Positions 20,002 through 30,520 of a stretch of DNA of 64,000 nt are shown here, one piece after another. This DNA comes from Nitrincola tapanii (GTDB taxonomy: Bacteria; Pseudomonadota; Gammaproteobacteria; Pseudomonadales; Balneatricaceae). Location: assembly GCF_008368715.1 (NCBI RefSeq), contig NZ_SMRS01000003.1:1-64000 (forward strand), read 5' to 3'. The notes under the pieces were generated by a model. It was given only the letters and a program-made list of their open reading frames with translations. It made no database searches and was not told the DNA's origin. Both the position numbers and the translations under genes were made by a program. How positions within the stretch are numbered: position 1 is the first letter of the stretch; each line of letters opens with the position of its first letter.

Positions 20002-20703
20002 TTAACCGGTGACGCGCACACGTTTGGAACTGGCGCTCTGAGCACTGCTATCAGGCTGTTTGCGTGCGTGTAAACGACGGTCGATTAGATTTTTTAAGGC
20101 GATCAGCAAGCCAAGGCCAACAAAGGCACCCGGAGGTAAGGCCGCAAATAGAAAACCGCGATAGCCTTCAACCAGGACGATTTCCCAATCCTGTGCCCAG
20201 GCACCCAGTAACAGATGCATATTACTGAATAGCGTACCGGCTCCAAGCGCTTCACGCAAACCACCCAGTAGGACTAATACTATGGCAAAGCCCAGTCCCA
20301 TCATAAAACCATCGGTGACGGCAGCGGAGACGGGATTTTTGGATGCAAAGGCATCGGCACGTCCCATGATGGCGCAATTAGTCACGATCAAAGGAATAAA
20401 GATGCCCAGAATCAGATAAAGTTCATAGGTCAGCGCCTGCATCAGCAGCTCAATCGCGGTCACAAAAGCGGCGATAATCATGACAAAAATGGGCAGTCGA
20501 ACCGCTTCAGGAACCTGATGTCGGAAGAGGGATACAGTAAGATTTGATCCGACTAACACCACCAGGGTTGCCAAGCCCAAGCCCAGGGCATTGACGACGG
20601 AGCCGGTCACCGCGAGTAAGGGGCATAGACCTAAAAGCTGAACCAGGGCGGGGTTATTTTTCCACAGTCCTTCATAGCTTAGGGCACGATAATCGACGCT
20701 CAT
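20002..20703 (-). CDS. rnfE: Rnf electron transport complex subunit E
   Basis: An integral membrane subunit (233 residues, about six helices) of the Rnf/Rsx complex, which moves electrons between NADH and ferredoxin coupled to an ion gradient. The N-terminus [20 protein letters not shown] is the family signature and resembles RnfA ([17 protein letters not shown]), its structural sister. A second conserved stretch is [20 protein letters not shown]; the two Cys-containing segments correspond to those that hold an intramembrane iron-sulfur cluster with RnfA. The start overlaps rnfG by 4 nt. It is the last rnf gene of the ABCDGE order. Confidence 0.96.
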   Translation of the reverse strand: MSVDYRALSYEGLWKNNPALVQLLGLCPLLAVTGSVVNALGLGLATLVVLVGSNLTVSLFRHQVPEAVRLPIFVMIIAAFVTAIELLMQALTYELYLILGIFIPLIVTNCAIMGRADAFASKNPVSAAVTDGFMMGLGFAIVLVLLGGLREALGAGTLFSNMHLLLGAWAQDWEIVLVEGYRGFLFAALPPGAFVGLGLLIALKNLIDRRLHARKQPDSSAQSASSKRVRVTG

Positions 20704-21347
20704 GGAGTCACCTCGGCTTCCGTGGTTTCGACACGGACAGGTTGTAGAATTTCGGCTTGATGGCGCTGATAAAAATCCAGGGTGCGCGCGACACTGCGCA
20801 CGACCGCGCGTGGAGTGATGGTCGCCCCAGTGAAGGCATCAAAAACACCGCCTTCTTTGCGAACATTCCACGCCTCTTCGCGACCGTTTTCTAGGCGCTT
20901 GTCATTAAAACTTAAGATCCAATCGGATTTAGCTAACTCGATTTTATCGCCTAAGCCAGGTGTTTCTTTGTGTGCTAACACTCGCACGCCGGCTACACGG
21001 CCATCTCGCCAAATGCCAACGAGTAGATGGATATCACCACTGTAACCGTCTGCTGCCACGATCGGGAAGATCACTGCTTGCACTTCTTGATCCTGAATCG
21101 CCTGATAAAAATGAATTTCGGTTAAACCGAGTTCAGGGGCGGGTAGGCTCGCAATCTGCTGATGTAAACGCTCATCTAAGCTTGCCGGCAGAATCTCATA
21201 GAGTGCGCGTGCCTGATGAGCTTCTTGATTGCTGGCAATACGTGTTTTGGTCAACACCTGTGTGACGGCAATTAAACCCGAAGTGACGGCGGCAAATAAG
21301 GCGATGCCTAAAGTGCTGCGGCGGATATTGAGGAGAAGGTCAGACAT
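20700..21347 (-). CDS. rnfG: Rnf electron transport complex subunit G (FMN-binding)
   Basis: RnfG has one N-terminal membrane anchor ([20 protein letters not shown], ~12-31) and a periplasmic FMN domain. FMN is joined to a threonine in the motif [19 protein letters not shown] near residue 175. Other family blocks are [20 protein letters not shown] and [16 protein letters not shown]. It has 215 residues, usual for the family. It overlaps rnfE by 4 nt and follows rnfD by 1 nt. It passes electrons between RnfD and the membrane cluster. Confidence 0.96.
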   Translation of the reverse strand: MSDLLLNIRRSTLGIALFAAVTSGLIAVTQVLTKTRIASNQEAHQARALYEILPASLDERLHQQIASLPAPELGLTEIHFYQAIQDQEVQAVIFPIVAADGYSGDIHLLVGIWRDGRVAGVRVLAHKETPGLGDKIELAKSDWILSFNDKRLENGREEAWNVRKEGGVFDAFTGATITPRAVVRSVARTLDFYQRHQAEILQPVRVETTEAEVTP

Positions 21348-21348
21348 C

Positions 21349-22401
21349 TTAATCTCCTTTTAAACCTTTGCGAGCACGCGTGTGACCGTAACTGCGTGGT
21401 TGCGTATATTGATCGATGAAAGGCGCGGCTAAATTCATCAGCAACACGGCAAAAGCGACTGCATCGGGGTAGTTGCCCCAGGTACGAATGACATAGATTA
21501 ATACGCCTAGGCCGATACCAAAGATGAGTTTGCCGCGGTTACTGGTTGCGCAGGAGACGGGATCGGTGGCGATAAAGAAAGCGCCCATCATAGTGGCCCC
21601 CACGCCCAAGTGTAAAAAAGGATCGGCAAAGGAAGAGGGGTCACCCGCGTAAAACAGACCGGATAAAACAAAAAGTGTGATTAAGAGCGCAAAGGGTACG
21701 TGCCAGGTGATGATTTTTCGGTAAATTAAAAAAATACCGCCCATTAACCAAGCGGCACTGACACCGTACCAAGCAAAGACACCTTCGCTGAGGACGGCGG
21801 ACTGTCGCCACACTTCTTCCGTCGTGAGGGCGCCACGGTTGCGTAAGGCTTCAAGTGGCGTTGCACCGGTATAGGCATCTAACAGTGCGGGCTCTAGGCT
21901 GAAGAAGATAAAGCTTAGGGTTTGAGCAAAATCAGGGACCGCCCAACCCTCGCCTAAAAGCACAAAAGGACTGTTCCAGCGTGTCATTTCTAGAGGGAAG
22001 GAGATCAGCAGGAGCGCGTATGCGATCATGGCGGGATTAAAAGGATTATTGCCTAGACCGCCATATAGATGTTTGGCGATCACGATTGCACTAAACATCC
22101 CCACGGTGATAACCCACCAGGGCGCCATAGGGGGTAGGGCTAAGCCCAGTAGAATCCCCGTGACTAGAGCGCTGCCATCTTTCAAGAAAAAGATAATGGG
22201 CCGCTTACGTAACCACAGGCTCAGAGCTTCAAACACTAAACCAAGGCTACAAGCGAGCAGCACTTGAATTAAGCTGCCCCAGCCAAAAAACAGGGTCTGT
22301 GCCAGTAAAGCCGGGAGCGTGGCGAGGAAAACCAGCTGCATGACGCGAGCCGTCGAGTTGGCCTTGGCAACATGGGGGGAGCTGAGATGAATCATGGCCA
22401 T
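21349..22401 (-). CDS. rnfD: Rnf electron transport complex subunit D
   Basis: RnfD is a polytopic membrane subunit (350 residues, about ten helices) homologous to NqrB, with a covalently bound FMN on the threonine of YTGATPLEALRNRG (~190). The N-terminus IHLSSPHVAKANSTARVMQ and the block YGGLGNNPFNPAMIAYALLL are typical. FATDPVSCATS-like signature FIATDPVSCATSNRGKLIF lies at ~275-293. A GGAGAGG ribosome-binding site precedes ATG 22401; the second ATG two codons on is also possible. It is two-thirds of the way down the ABCDGE operon. Confidence 0.96.
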   Translation of the reverse strand: MAMIHLSSPHVAKANSTARVMQLVFLATLPALLAQTLFFGWGSLIQVLLACSLGLVFEALSLWLRKRPIIFFLKDGSALVTGILLGLALPPMAPWWVITVGMFSAIVIAKHLYGGLGNNPFNPAMIAYALLLISFPLEMTRWNSPFVLLGEGWAVPDFAQTLSFIFFSLEPALLDAYTGATPLEALRNRGALTTEEVWRQSAVLSEGVFAWYGVSAAWLMGGIFLIYRKIITWHVPFALLITLFVLSGLFYAGDPSSFADPFLHLGVGATMMGAFFIATDPVSCATSNRGKLIFGIGLGVLIYVIRTWGNYPDAVAFAVLLMNLAAPFIDQYTQPRSYGHTRARKGLKGD

Positions 22402-22404
22402 GTT

Positions 22405-24111
22405 TTACGCCTCTCCACCGGCATCGATATAGGCTTGCTGAGCCTCACCGGCTTTTATTTCTAATTGCGCCACGGTGGCCTCCAGTTTATCGACACCCTC
22501 TAGACCCTTTTCTTGTGCATTTTTAAGGGCATCTTTGGCTTTTTTCAATTTGGTGCGGGCCACTGACGCGGCCGTTTTTAACTGCTTTAAGTGTGCGGCG
22601 GCTTCTTGCTCAGGATCTGCTTGGCGCGAGGCGTTTTCTTCCGCTGCCTTACGGGCCGCTTGATCACGTGCGGCAGCTTCGGCACGTTCACGACGTTTCT
22701 GCTCTTTTTCAGCGGCTTCGCGTTCTAAGCGGGCTTGACGTGCTTCAAAGCGTTCACGCGCGTGAGCGGCTTTTTTCTGTTCTGCTTCTTCGTTACGAAT
22801 TTCAGATTTCGCAAAACGATAGTGCTGCACCAAAGGTATATGGCTAGGGCAGACATAGGCACATGCACCACATTCTATGCAGTCAAAAAGATTATGGTGT
22901 TTGGCTTTATCAAACTCCCGCCCTTTGGCAAACCAATAGAGCTGTTGCGGCAGCAAAGTGGCCGGGCAAACCTGCTCACACATGCCACAACGAATGCAGG
23001 GCTGCGCGGGAGGGGAAGGGGGCATCTCTTCTTCTGTAGCGGCAATAATACAGTTGGTGGTTTTGATCACCGGAATCTGGAAGTCTTCCACGGAGATCCC
23101 CATCATCGGCCCGCCCATCACCAGACGAAAGAGTTGATCGGGTTTCACGCCAGCCATCGCTAATAGATCAGCAAAAGGGGTACCGATCCGAGCTTCAACA
23201 TTATGGCGATGTTCCAGGGCTTCCCCAGTGAGGGTCACGACACGGCTAATCAAGGGTTCGCCTAGGTGCACCGCTTTATGAAGGGCGCGTGCGGTGCCGA
23301 CATTTTGACAGACGATTCCGACATCAGCCGGTAGGGTGCCACTGGGGACTTCAATCCCCGTGAGCAGCTGAATCAACTGTTTCTCACCCCCAGAGGGGTA
23401 TTTAGTTGGCACCACGACCAGATCAATGTTACGCAGCGGTGAGTGCTTTAAGGCTTCACGCAGGGCTTTGATGGCTTGAGGTTTGTTGTCTTCGGTACCG
23501 ATCAAAATATGACTGGGGCGCAGCAGATGCGCCATGACGTCTATGCCCGATAAAATCTCATCCGCGTATTCACGCATAATGGCATCATCTGCCGTAATAT
23601 AGGGCTCACACTCCGCTCCATTGATGATCAGAGTATTAACGATATGATCATCCGCCAGATGCAGCTTGACATCCGTAGGGAAACCCGCACCGCCCATTCC
23701 CGCAATTCCCATCGCGCGAATATGATCCAACAACTGGGTTTTCTTCAGCGCGCGGAAATCCTCTAGGGGTTGATGCTCAATCCACTGATCTAAGCCGTCA
23801 GTTTCAATAACAATACAATCCGATTCCAATCCCGAGGCATGGGGAACGGGTTGCGGGCCGATGTACACAATCCGTCCAGAACTGGGCGCGTGTAACGCCG
23901 CACTGACACGGCCATTGGGTTGGGCAATTAGCTGGCCTTTTAACACTTGATCCCCCTCGCTGACGCAGGGTAAAGCAGCCTGGCCCAGATGCTGTTGCAA
24001 TGGCAGGATCAAGCGTTTAGGAAGAGGCCCGGGAGCGATGGCCGCTCCTAAGGATTGACGCTTGTTTTCCGGCGGATGGATACCACCATGGAAACTAAAA
24101 ATCTTGCTCAT
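22405..24111 (-). CDS. rnfC: Rnf electron transport complex subunit C
   Basis: RnfC is the peripheral NADH-binding and FMN-binding subunit (568 residues). It starts with the family's [17 protein letters not shown]. The nucleotide region is [17 protein letters not shown] (~140), followed by [17 protein letters not shown] and [16 protein letters not shown]. Two [4Fe-4S] motifs are [19 protein letters not shown] (~370) and [19 protein letters not shown] (~410). The C-terminal ~120 residues are a charged Ala/Lys/Glu-rich coiled coil of variable length in the family. ATGA overlap with rnfB couples the two. Confidence 0.97.
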   Translation of the reverse strand: MSKIFSFHGGIHPPENKRQSLGAAIAPGPLPKRLILPLQQHLGQAALPCVSEGDQVLKGQLIAQPNGRVSAALHAPSSGRIVYIGPQPVPHASGLESDCIVIETDGLDQWIEHQPLEDFRALKKTQLLDHIRAMGIAGMGGAGFPTDVKLHLADDHIVNTLIINGAECEPYITADDAIMREYADEILSGIDVMAHLLRPSHILIGTEDNKPQAIKALREALKHSPLRNIDLVVVPTKYPSGGEKQLIQLLTGIEVPSGTLPADVGIVCQNVGTARALHKAVHLGEPLISRVVTLTGEALEHRHNVEARIGTPFADLLAMAGVKPDQLFRLVMGGPMMGISVEDFQIPVIKTTNCIIAATEEEMPPSPPAQPCIRCGMCEQVCPATLLPQQLYWFAKGREFDKAKHHNLFDCIECGACAYVCPSHIPLVQHYRFAKSEIRNEEAEQKKAAHARERFEARQARLEREAAEKEQKRRERAEAAARDQAARKAAEENASRQADPEQEAAAHLKQLKTAASVARTKLKKAKDALKNAQEKGLEGVDKLEATVAQLEIKAGEAQQAYIDAGGEA

Positions 24112-24707
24112 GCATCGCCCCTTTGCAGAAGGTGCCCACGGCCACGGTCAGTCAAAATCAAGTTGGGATCTGAAACAGGTGCTGGCCATTTCCAATTGCC
24201 TGGAGTCAGCGGCAGCGGAATCATATCAATACAATCGACTGGGCAGGGCTCAACACAGAGATCACAGCCTGTGCATTCGCTCACGATCACTGTGTGCATC
24301 TGCTTGGCCGCCCCCAGAATAGCGTCGACAGGACATGCCTGAATGCATTTGGTGCAACCAATGCACTCATCTTCGCGAATATAGGCCACGGTTTTCGGTT
24401 TCTCTTCACCATGCTCAGCATCGAGCGGAACCACTTCACGATCCAAGAGATCCGCTAAAGCTTCAATGGTGCTTTGGCCGCCTGGTGGGCATTTGTTGAT
24501 GGCGTCGCCATTCGAAATTGCTTCGGCATAAGGGCGGCAGCCGGGATAGCCGCATTGACCACATTGCGTCTGTGGCAGCAGGGCGTCAATTTGTTCAACG
24601 ATCGGGTCGCCTTCGACACGAAAGCGAATGGCCGCAAATCCGAGAATCAATCCAAAGACTGAAGCCAGAATCAGCAAAACCAAAATGGCGGTGAGGACAG
24701 CACTCAT
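24108..24707 (-). CDS. rnfB: Rnf electron transport complex subunit B (polyferredoxin)
   Basis: RnfB (199 residues) has an N-terminal membrane helix ([20 protein letters not shown]) and carries several iron-sulfur clusters. The first motif, [21 protein letters not shown], holds one cluster. Two bacterial-ferredoxin motifs follow: [19 protein letters not shown] and [20 protein letters not shown]. It is the proposed entry or exit point for ferredoxin electrons. It sits 26 nt after rnfA and overlaps rnfC by 4 nt. Confidence 0.97.
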   Translation of the reverse strand: MSAVLTAILVLLILASVFGLILGFAAIRFRVEGDPIVEQIDALLPQTQCGQCGYPGCRPYAEAISNGDAINKCPPGGQSTIEALADLLDREVVPLDAEHGEEKPKTVAYIREDECIGCTKCIQACPVDAILGAAKQMHTVIVSECTGCDLCVEPCPVDCIDMIPLPLTPGNWKWPAPVSDPNLILTDRGRGHLLQRGDA

Positions 24708-24733
24708 AACACAGTCATTCCTGCACAGTAGTG

Positions 24734-25315
24734 TTAAAACTTAACCAGGCCGGTAAAGCCCATAAAGGCTAATGACATCAACCCTGCGGTAACCATGCCG
24801 ATGGCTGCACCGCGAAAAGCCACAGGCACATCGGCCACGGCGACACGTTCACGCAGTGCCGAGAAGAGCACGAGCGCTAGAGAGAAGCCCGCTGCAGCAC
24901 CAAAGCCATAAGCAATGGATTCAATGAAGTTGTTTTGTTTCTGAATATTAAGCAGCGCCACCCCTAAAACAGCACAGTTGGTGGTGATTAAGGGTAGAAA
25001 AATCCCCAACAGTTTATAGAGCAGAGGGCTGGTTTTGTGCACCACCATTTCGGTGAACTGCACAACTACAGCAATTACCAGAATAAAAGCTAGGGTGCGT
25101 AGATAGACGATCTCAAAGGGCACCAATAGATAACGATACACCAGGTAGCTGCAAACAGACGCCAGTGTCAGGACAAAGGTGGTCGCCAAGGACATGCCCA
25201 TTGCTGTCTCCAGTTTGTTCGACACGCCCATGAATGGGCAGAGTCCTAGGAACTGGACGAGAACAAAATTGTTGACCAGAACGGTACTGATCAAAATAAG
25301 CATAAAGTCTGTCAT
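24734..25315 (-). CDS. rnfA: Rnf electron transport complex subunit A
   Basis: RnfA (193 residues, six predicted helices) is a core membrane subunit that with RnfE holds an intramembrane cluster. [20 protein letters not shown] and [19 protein letters not shown] carry the paired cysteines. The sequence matches E. coli RsxA closely in length and order. It is the first rnf gene. The cysN stop codon lies 82 nt upstream on the same strand. I see no intrinsic terminator in that gap, only a short inverted repeat ATAAC-N5-GTTAT, so read-through from cysDN into rnf is possible. Confidence 0.97.
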   Translation of the reverse strand: MTDFMLILISTVLVNNFVLVQFLGLCPFMGVSNKLETAMGMSLATTFVLTLASVCSYLVYRYLLVPFEIVYLRTLAFILVIAVVVQFTEMVVHKTSPLLYKLLGIFLPLITTNCAVLGVALLNIQKQNNFIESIAYGFGAAAGFSLALVLFSALRERVAVADVPVAFRGAAIGMVTAGLMSLAFMGFTGLVKF

Positions 25316-25397
25316 GGCGAAGCCTGTTGCCCCTTGTCAAACACGAGACGCTGTATTGATAACCTAGAGTTATAAACGGATGCCCTATACTAACGGA

Positions 25398-27068
25398 TTA
25401 CTGTATTTGTTGCAGCAGCTCTGTGACCAGTTCCTGCAACTCCACTCTGCTCTCCGCAAGGTTCAAGGTACGTACATTTTCCCCTTCTAGAGCCAGGTCG
25501 GTGAGAATCCATTGCCCCTTAGAAACCAGCCATTCGATCCAGGCCTGAGCTTGATCTAGGCTCTGGGGGCAGGTGGTTTGACTGAGCACTAGCGGTAAAT
25601 AGCCCGCTTCAAACAGAGCTTTTTCCAAGCTGAAAAGGACACGCAAACGCTCATCTTCATGCCCCCCCTGTAGGCTTAAGCATTGCCCTTTCTGGCCGAG
25701 GCGTTGCGTCCAATCTTGTGATTGAATCACCGAGTGATTGACCCACTCAAAGGCTTGGCTCTGCTTCTCTTCCGCCAGCACCATGCCGGCCGCGACGGTG
25801 CGGTGGGTTAAGCGATCCACCAGAATAAATGCCCCTGTGCCGGGGAGTTGACGGTAGTCATCGGCCACGACCGGCGTTTCCAGTGTGAGACTGACACGCG
25901 CAATCTCATTGAGCTCTAAGCGCGGCGCAGGCGTTTGTGCGAGTGTGTTGACATCAATTCGGTGATGAATACGGCTAACACGTCCGGTCTGGCGGCGGCT
26001 GGCAATTTTAATTTCATATTCGCGTGCTGGATTCAGCGGGGTTTCATCCATCCAGACGAGGTGCGCTTGCAGTTCATGGCTCACCTTGGGCAATTGATGG
26101 CTGTGTACCAACAGATCACCTCTGGAGATATCAATTTCATCTTCCAGCGTTAGCGTAATGGCCATCGGCGCAAAAGCTTTTGTCAGCTCACCTTCCCAGG
26201 TCACAATAGATTTAATGCGACTTTGTTTCCCTGAGGGCAAAACGGTGATGGCATCACCGACGTGCACTTCGCCCGAGCTGAGGGTGCCGCAGTAGCCACG
26301 GAAGTTGAGATTCGGGCGGTTCACATACTGAACAGGGAAACGCATCACCTCAAAGTTTTGATCTTCCGCAAGTCGGATCTCTTCCAGTTGACGCAGCAGG
26401 GGGGCGCCGCTATACCAAGGCATACGCTCAGAGGCATTGACCACGTTGTCACCGGCCAGCGCCGAGATCGGAGCAAAATGGATATCGGGCAGATCTAAAG
26501 ATTGTGCAAAAGCTAAGTAGTCGTTTTTGATCGCATTAAAACGTGCTTCGCTGAAGTCGACCAGATCCATCTTATTAATGGCCACAATGACATGGCGGAT
26601 GCCAAGCAAAGAGACAATAAAACTATGGCGACGCGTTTGCACCTGCACACCATGGCGCGCATCAATCAAAATAATGGCCAGATCACAGGTGGACGCGCCC
26701 GTCGCCATATTGCGCGTGTACTGCTCATGACCTGGGGTGTCGGCAATAATAAATTTACGTTTATCGGTGGAGAAATAACGATAGGCGACATCGATGGTAA
26801 TACCCTGCTCACGCTCAGCTTGAAGACCATCCACCAATAGGGCGAGATCGACTTCATCGCCGGTGGTGCCGACTTTTTTGCTGTCACGCGTGATCGCGGC
26901 CAGCTGATCTTCATAAATCATTTTGGAGTCGTGCAGAAGACGACCAATCAGGGTGGATTTACCGTCATCGACACTGCCGCAGGTGAGCAGGCGCAGCAGT
27001 TCTTTATTTTCTTGTTGATGCAAATAAGCGCGGATATCGCTGGCAATCAGTTCGCTTTGGTGACTCAT
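25398..27068 (-). CDS. cysN: Sulfate adenylyltransferase large subunit, with a degenerate APS-kinase-like C-terminus
   Basis: CysN is the GTPase subunit of ATP sulfurylase, which with CysD makes APS from sulfate. The 556 residues start with a full GTPase domain: P-loop [16 protein letters not shown], switch region [25 protein letters not shown] and NKMDL. Elongation-factor-like beta domains follow to ~440. E. coli CysN stops near 475. Here ~100 further residues (~456-556) start [20 protein letters not shown] and continue [15 protein letters not shown], which align with the beginning of CysC (APS kinase) in CysNC fusions. The P-loop GLSGxGKST is gone and the part is about half the normal length, so kinase activity is not expected. 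It lies 27 nt after cysD. Confidence 0.95.
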   Translation of the reverse strand: MSHQSELIASDIRAYLHQQENKELLRLLTCGSVDDGKSTLIGRLLHDSKMIYEDQLAAITRDSKKVGTTGDEVDLALLVDGLQAEREQGITIDVAYRYFSTDKRKFIIADTPGHEQYTRNMATGASTCDLAIILIDARHGVQVQTRRHSFIVSLLGIRHVIVAINKMDLVDFSEARFNAIKNDYLAFAQSLDLPDIHFAPISALAGDNVVNASERMPWYSGAPLLRQLEEIRLAEDQNFEVMRFPVQYVNRPNLNFRGYCGTLSSGEVHVGDAITVLPSGKQSRIKSIVTWEGELTKAFAPMAITLTLEDEIDISRGDLLVHSHQLPKVSHELQAHLVWMDETPLNPAREYEIKIASRRQTGRVSRIHHRIDVNTLAQTPAPRLELNEIARVSLTLETPVVADDYRQLPGTGAFILVDRLTHRTVAAGMVLAEEKQSQAFEWVNHSVIQSQDWTQRLGQKGQCLSLQGGHEDERLRVLFSLEKALFEAGYLPLVLSQTTCPQSLDQAQAWIEWLVSKGQWILTDLALEGENVRTLNLAESRVELQELVTELLQQIQ

Positions 27069-27095
27069 GTGAATAAACCTCTCTGGCGCTCGACG

Positions 27096-28013
27096 TTAGA
27101 AATAACCTTCCATCTTCTTTTGTTCCATGGAGCCTGCGCTATCGTGATCGATGGCGCGGCCCTGGCGCTCAGAAGTGGTGGCCAGTAGCATTTCCTGAAT
27201 AATCTCTTCTAGGCTATCCGCTTCAGACTCAATGGCGCCGGTCAGCGGATAGCAGCCGAGGGTGCGAAAACGGACTGATTTCATCATCGGGGTTTCATTC
27301 GGCGCTAAAGGCATGCGTTCGTCATCGACCATAATCAGCATGCCGTCGCGTTCCACGACTGGACGTACGGCCGAGTAATAAAGCGGCACGATGTCGATCT
27401 TTTCTAGCCAGATGTATTGCCAGATATCCAGTTCCGTCCAATTCGATAGCGGGAAGACGCGGATGCTTTCACCGGGATCAACACGGGTGTTGAACAGATT
27501 CCAGAGTTCGGGGCGCTGGTTTTTGGGATCCCAACGATGGTTCTTATCGCGGAAAGAGAAGACGCGCTCCTTAGCCCGAGACTTTTCTTCATCGCGACGT
27601 GCACCGCCAAAAGCTGCATCAAATTTGTATTGGTTTAAGGCCTGTTTCAGCCCCTGAGTTTTCATGATGTCCGTATGTTTTTTGGAACCATGCTCAAACG
27701 GGCTGATGTTCATGGCCACGCCTTCTGGATTGATATGCACAATCAGATCCATGCCGGCAGTTTTGGCCATCTCATCACGGAAGCGGATCATCTCACGGAA
27801 CTTCCAGGTGGTGTCCACGTGTAATAAAGGAAAGGGCGGGCGGCCAGGGTAGAAGGCTTTGCGCGCTAAATGCAGCATCACCGAGGAGTCTTTGCCGATG
27901 GAGTAAAGCATGACCGGATTATCAAATTCGGCGGCCACTTCACGGATAATGTGAATACTTTCGGCTTCCAATTGTTTTAGGTGCGTAAGTCGCTGTTCAG
28001 ACAGGCTGGTCAT
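27096..28013 (-). CDS. cysD: Sulfate adenylyltransferase small subunit
   Basis: CysD is the catalytic ATP-pyrophosphatase-fold subunit that adenylates sulfate. The 305 residues match the family (E. coli 302). The PP-loop is [20 protein letters not shown]. Other family blocks are [35 protein letters not shown], and the C-terminal [20 protein letters not shown]. It is the first gene of cysD-cysN and is transcribed away from cysI across a 347-bp AT-rich spacer, the usual setting for CysB-controlled sulfur genes. Confidence 0.98.
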   Translation of the reverse strand: MTSLSEQRLTHLKQLEAESIHIIREVAAEFDNPVMLYSIGKDSSVMLHLARKAFYPGRPPFPLLHVDTTWKFREMIRFRDEMAKTAGMDLIVHINPEGVAMNISPFEHGSKKHTDIMKTQGLKQALNQYKFDAAFGGARRDEEKSRAKERVFSFRDKNHRWDPKNQRPELWNLFNTRVDPGESIRVFPLSNWTELDIWQYIWLEKIDIVPLYYSAVRPVVERDGMLIMVDDERMPLAPNETPMMKSVRFRTLGCYPLTGAIESEADSLEEIIQEMLLATTSERQGRAIDHDSAGSMEQKKMEGYF

Positions 28014-28144
28014 GATTCCACTCTTAAATTCAGCTGATTCTTCGGCGTAGGTGTCTGGGTTGACTGGAGAGGCGTTGAGTAATGCCTCAAAGCGTCTTAT
28101 CCAGTGTGCGGCGTGATTATGGTGGATGGCTTATAAAATAAAAA

Positions 28145-28172
28145 AGAATATATATGAATTTTTATATTCCAA
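28145..28172 (-). promoter_or_regulatory. Candidate cysDN promoter
   Basis: On the minus strand TTGGAA (plus 28167-28172) and TATTCT (28145-28150) are 16 bp apart within a very AT-rich stretch (28130-28285). The TTATTGGAATATAAA context is like CysB-activated promoters. No transcript data support it here. Confidence 0.5.
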
Positions 28173-28272
28173 TAAGAAATATAAGATGTTTTTCAGATCC
28201 TGCTTGACGCCAGCCTGTGTCAAATGAAAGTTTTTAGTCTCATATGAAATAACAAAATGCTTAATTATTATT

Positions 28273-28300
28273 TTAAGTTATATGTGAAGCGCGGTAGACT
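28273..28300 (+). promoter_or_regulatory. Candidate cysI operon promoter
   Basis: TTAAGT (28273-28278) and TAGACT (28295-28300), spaced by 16 bp, lie 61 bp upstream of the cysI ATG. The match is moderate. The divergent spacer 28014-28360 contains no gene and probably holds CysB sites for both operons. Confidence 0.4.
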
Positions 28301-28360
28301 GCGCGCATTTCTTCTGCCACCTATTCTTTATGCCACAGGCTAAACAGGAAGCATCCAGAT

Positions 28361-30019
28361 ATGTATCAGTACACTCAGGTCGATCAGCAGATCGTCAACG
28401 AACGTGTAGAGGAGTTCCGGGATCAGACCCGTCGCTATCTCGCCGGTGAGCTTTCAGCGGATGAGTTTCTTGCGCTACGTTTGATGAACGGCCTGTATAT
28501 CCAGCGCCAAGCACCGATGCTGCGTGTCGCCATCCCGTATGGTCTGACGTCGGCCCAACAGATGCGCAAGCTTGCGCACATTGCCCGGACCTACGATCAG
28601 GGTTACGGCCACTTCACCACACGCACCAATCTGCAATTTAACTGGCCGAAGTTGGAAGAGGTGCCTGATATTCTGGCTGAGTTGGCCGAAGTGCAGATGC
28701 ATGCGATTCAAACCTCGGGGAACTGTATTCGCAATACCACGACGGATCATTTTGCAGGTGTCATCGAAGGTGAAATAGAAGATCCACGCCCTTGGTGTGA
28801 AATTATCCGTCAGTGGTCAACCCTGCACCCGGAGTTTGCCTATCTGCCGCGTAAATTCAAGATTGCCGTGACCGGCAGTCAGCAGGATCGCGCGGCCAGT
28901 CAGGTGCATGATATAGGATTGCATCTGGTTAAAAATGCGGCAGGCGAATTGGGCTTCGAGGTTTTAGTGGGGGGGGGGTTAGGTCGCACTCCAGTGATAG
29001 GTAAGGTGATTCGTGAGTTTTTACCGGCGCTGGATCTCTTGTCTTATCTGGATGCGATCCTGCGTGTCTATAACCTTAAAGGGCGTCGTGATAACAAATA
29101 TAAAGCGCGTATCAAAATTCTGGTTGAGTCCTTGGGGATTGAGGCCTTTCGTGAGTTAGTGGAGGCCGAATGGCAGTTCACGCGTGATACCGAGCTGAAA
29201 TTGACACACGCGGAAGTTGAGCGTGTGAAAGCTCACTTCACTCCTTTTGCATATGCCGCTGACGCGGCTGAGGACACCCGCCTGGCGCAGCATCTGGCTG
29301 AAGATGAAGCCTTTAAGATTTGGTATGAGCGCAATACCCGTGCCCATAAGGTGCCGGGTTATCGTTGTGTGATGGTTTCCCTCAAGCCTCAGTTAGGCGC
29401 TCCGGGCGATATCACTGCGCTGCAGATGGAGGTTGTGGCGGATCTGGCTGAAGCCTACAGCTTCGCTGAAATACGCTCGACTCATGATCAGAATCTGTTA
29501 CTCGCGGATGTACGCCAAGCGGATCTTTACCAGGTCTGGCAGACTTTGAGCGAACATAATTTAGCGCGCGCTAATATCAATACCCTCACCGACATGATTG
29601 TCTGTCCTGGCTTTGACTTCTGCGCACTGGCCAATGCCAAAACCTTGAATATTGCCGATGCCATTAATGCGGAGTTTGAAGATCTGGATTATCTCTATGA
29701 TCTGGGGGATATTCAGCTCAATATGTCCGGTTGTATTAATGCCTGCGGTCATCACCATGTCGGTCATATCGGTATTCTGGGTGTCGATAAAAAGGGCGAA
29801 GATTGGTATCAAATCACGCTGGGCGGTTCCGCGCGTGAAGATGCTTCTCTGGGCAAGGTTTTAGGGCGCTCAGTTGCCGCCGATGAGGTGCCTCGGGTGT
29901 TGCGTGTGATTTTGAATACCTATGTTGAACTACGCCAGCCAGAAGAAAGTTTCTTGGAATGTGTCCGTCGTGTGGGTCTGACCCCGTTTAAGGAGAAGGT
30001 GTATGCCGCTGATCATTAA
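28361..30019 (+). CDS. cysI: Sulfite reductase, ferredoxin/Pseudomonas-type siroheme subunit
   Basis: This single-subunit siroheme enzyme reduces sulfite to sulfide with six electrons. The 552 residues match Pseudomonas CysI (QFRDQTRRYLAGELS-like start, then NGLYIQRQAPMLRVAIPYG). Two nitrite/sulfite reductase half-domains are present; the arginine-rich siroheme pocket includes GYGHFTTRTNLQFNWP and SGNCIRNTTTDHFAG. The [4Fe-4S]-siroheme cysteines are CPGFDFC and SGCINACGHHHVG (~425 and ~460). No flavoprotein CysJ gene lies nearby, so electrons presumably come from a ferredoxin or similar donor. Its end overlaps the DUF934 gene by 17 nt. Confidence 0.96.
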   Translation: MYQYTQVDQQIVNERVEEFRDQTRRYLAGELSADEFLALRLMNGLYIQRQAPMLRVAIPYGLTSAQQMRKLAHIARTYDQGYGHFTTRTNLQFNWPKLEEVPDILAELAEVQMHAIQTSGNCIRNTTTDHFAGVIEGEIEDPRPWCEIIRQWSTLHPEFAYLPRKFKIAVTGSQQDRAASQVHDIGLHLVKNAAGELGFEVLVGGGLGRTPVIGKVIREFLPALDLLSYLDAILRVYNLKGRRDNKYKARIKILVESLGIEAFRELVEAEWQFTRDTELKLTHAEVERVKAHFTPFAYAADAAEDTRLAQHLAEDEAFKIWYERNTRAHKVPGYRCVMVSLKPQLGAPGDITALQMEVVADLAEAYSFAEIRSTHDQNLLLADVRQADLYQVWQTLSEHNLARANINTLTDMIVCPGFDFCALANAKTLNIADAINAEFEDLDYLYDLGDIQLNMSGCINACGHHHVGHIGILGVDKKGEDWYQITLGGSAREDASLGKVLGRSVAADEVPRVLRVILNTYVELRQPEESFLECVRRVGLTPFKEKVYAADH

Positions 30020-30494
30020 TCGCCAGTTGCAGAATGTGGATCCTTGGACGCGACTGCAAAGTGTGGAAGGGGAAAGTCTAAGCTGGCCGGAGACAAAAGC
30101 CTTAATCTCTGGTACGGATTGGCCCACATGGGCGGCTCGTTGTCCAGCGAAGCTGGAGTTAGGGGTGTCGATTACGGCGGATACCACGCTGGAAGATTTA
30201 ACGCCTTGGTTAGACAGGTTGAGTTTGATTGAGATCTGTTTTGAAGTTTTCCGTGATGGCCGAGGTTTCAGTCTGGCGCGTCTGTTGCGTCGAGCGGGAT
30301 ATCAGGGTGAGTTGCGTGCGGCCGGCGATGTTGGACAAGATCGTTTGGCTTACCTAGAGCGCTGTGGGTTTAATGCTTTTGTCCTGCCGGAAGGGCGAGA
30401 TCCGCTTCAAGCCTTAGCGGCATTTGAGCAGATCCAAGTGCATTATCAGGGCGCTGCGGATGATCCACGTCCCATTTATCGCCAAGAAGCCTGA
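30003..30494 (+). CDS. DUF934 protein, cysI-linked
   Basis: A 163-residue soluble protein of the DUF934 family, which is found next to cysI in many Pseudomonas-like and beta-proteobacterial genomes and is often labelled 'oxidoreductase probably involved in sulfite reduction'. No experimental function is known to me. I see the family's FRDGRGFSLARLLRRAGYQG at ~83-102 and the following RAAGDVGQDRLAYLERCGF. There is no cofactor-binding motif, no signal peptide and only two cysteines, so it is more likely an accessory or electron-transfer adaptor than an enzyme. Its start lies inside the end of cysI (17-nt overlap), and cysH follows after 26 nt. Confidence 0.85.
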   Translation: MPLIINRQLQNVDPWTRLQSVEGESLSWPETKALISGTDWPTWAARCPAKLELGVSITADTTLEDLTPWLDRLSLIEICFEVFRDGRGFSLARLLRRAGYQGELRAAGDVGQDRLAYLERCGFNAFVLPEGRDPLQALAAFEQIQVHYQGAADDPRPIYRQEA

Positions 30495-30520
30495 GCCGAA
30501 TCTGATGGAGGCCAACAAGC

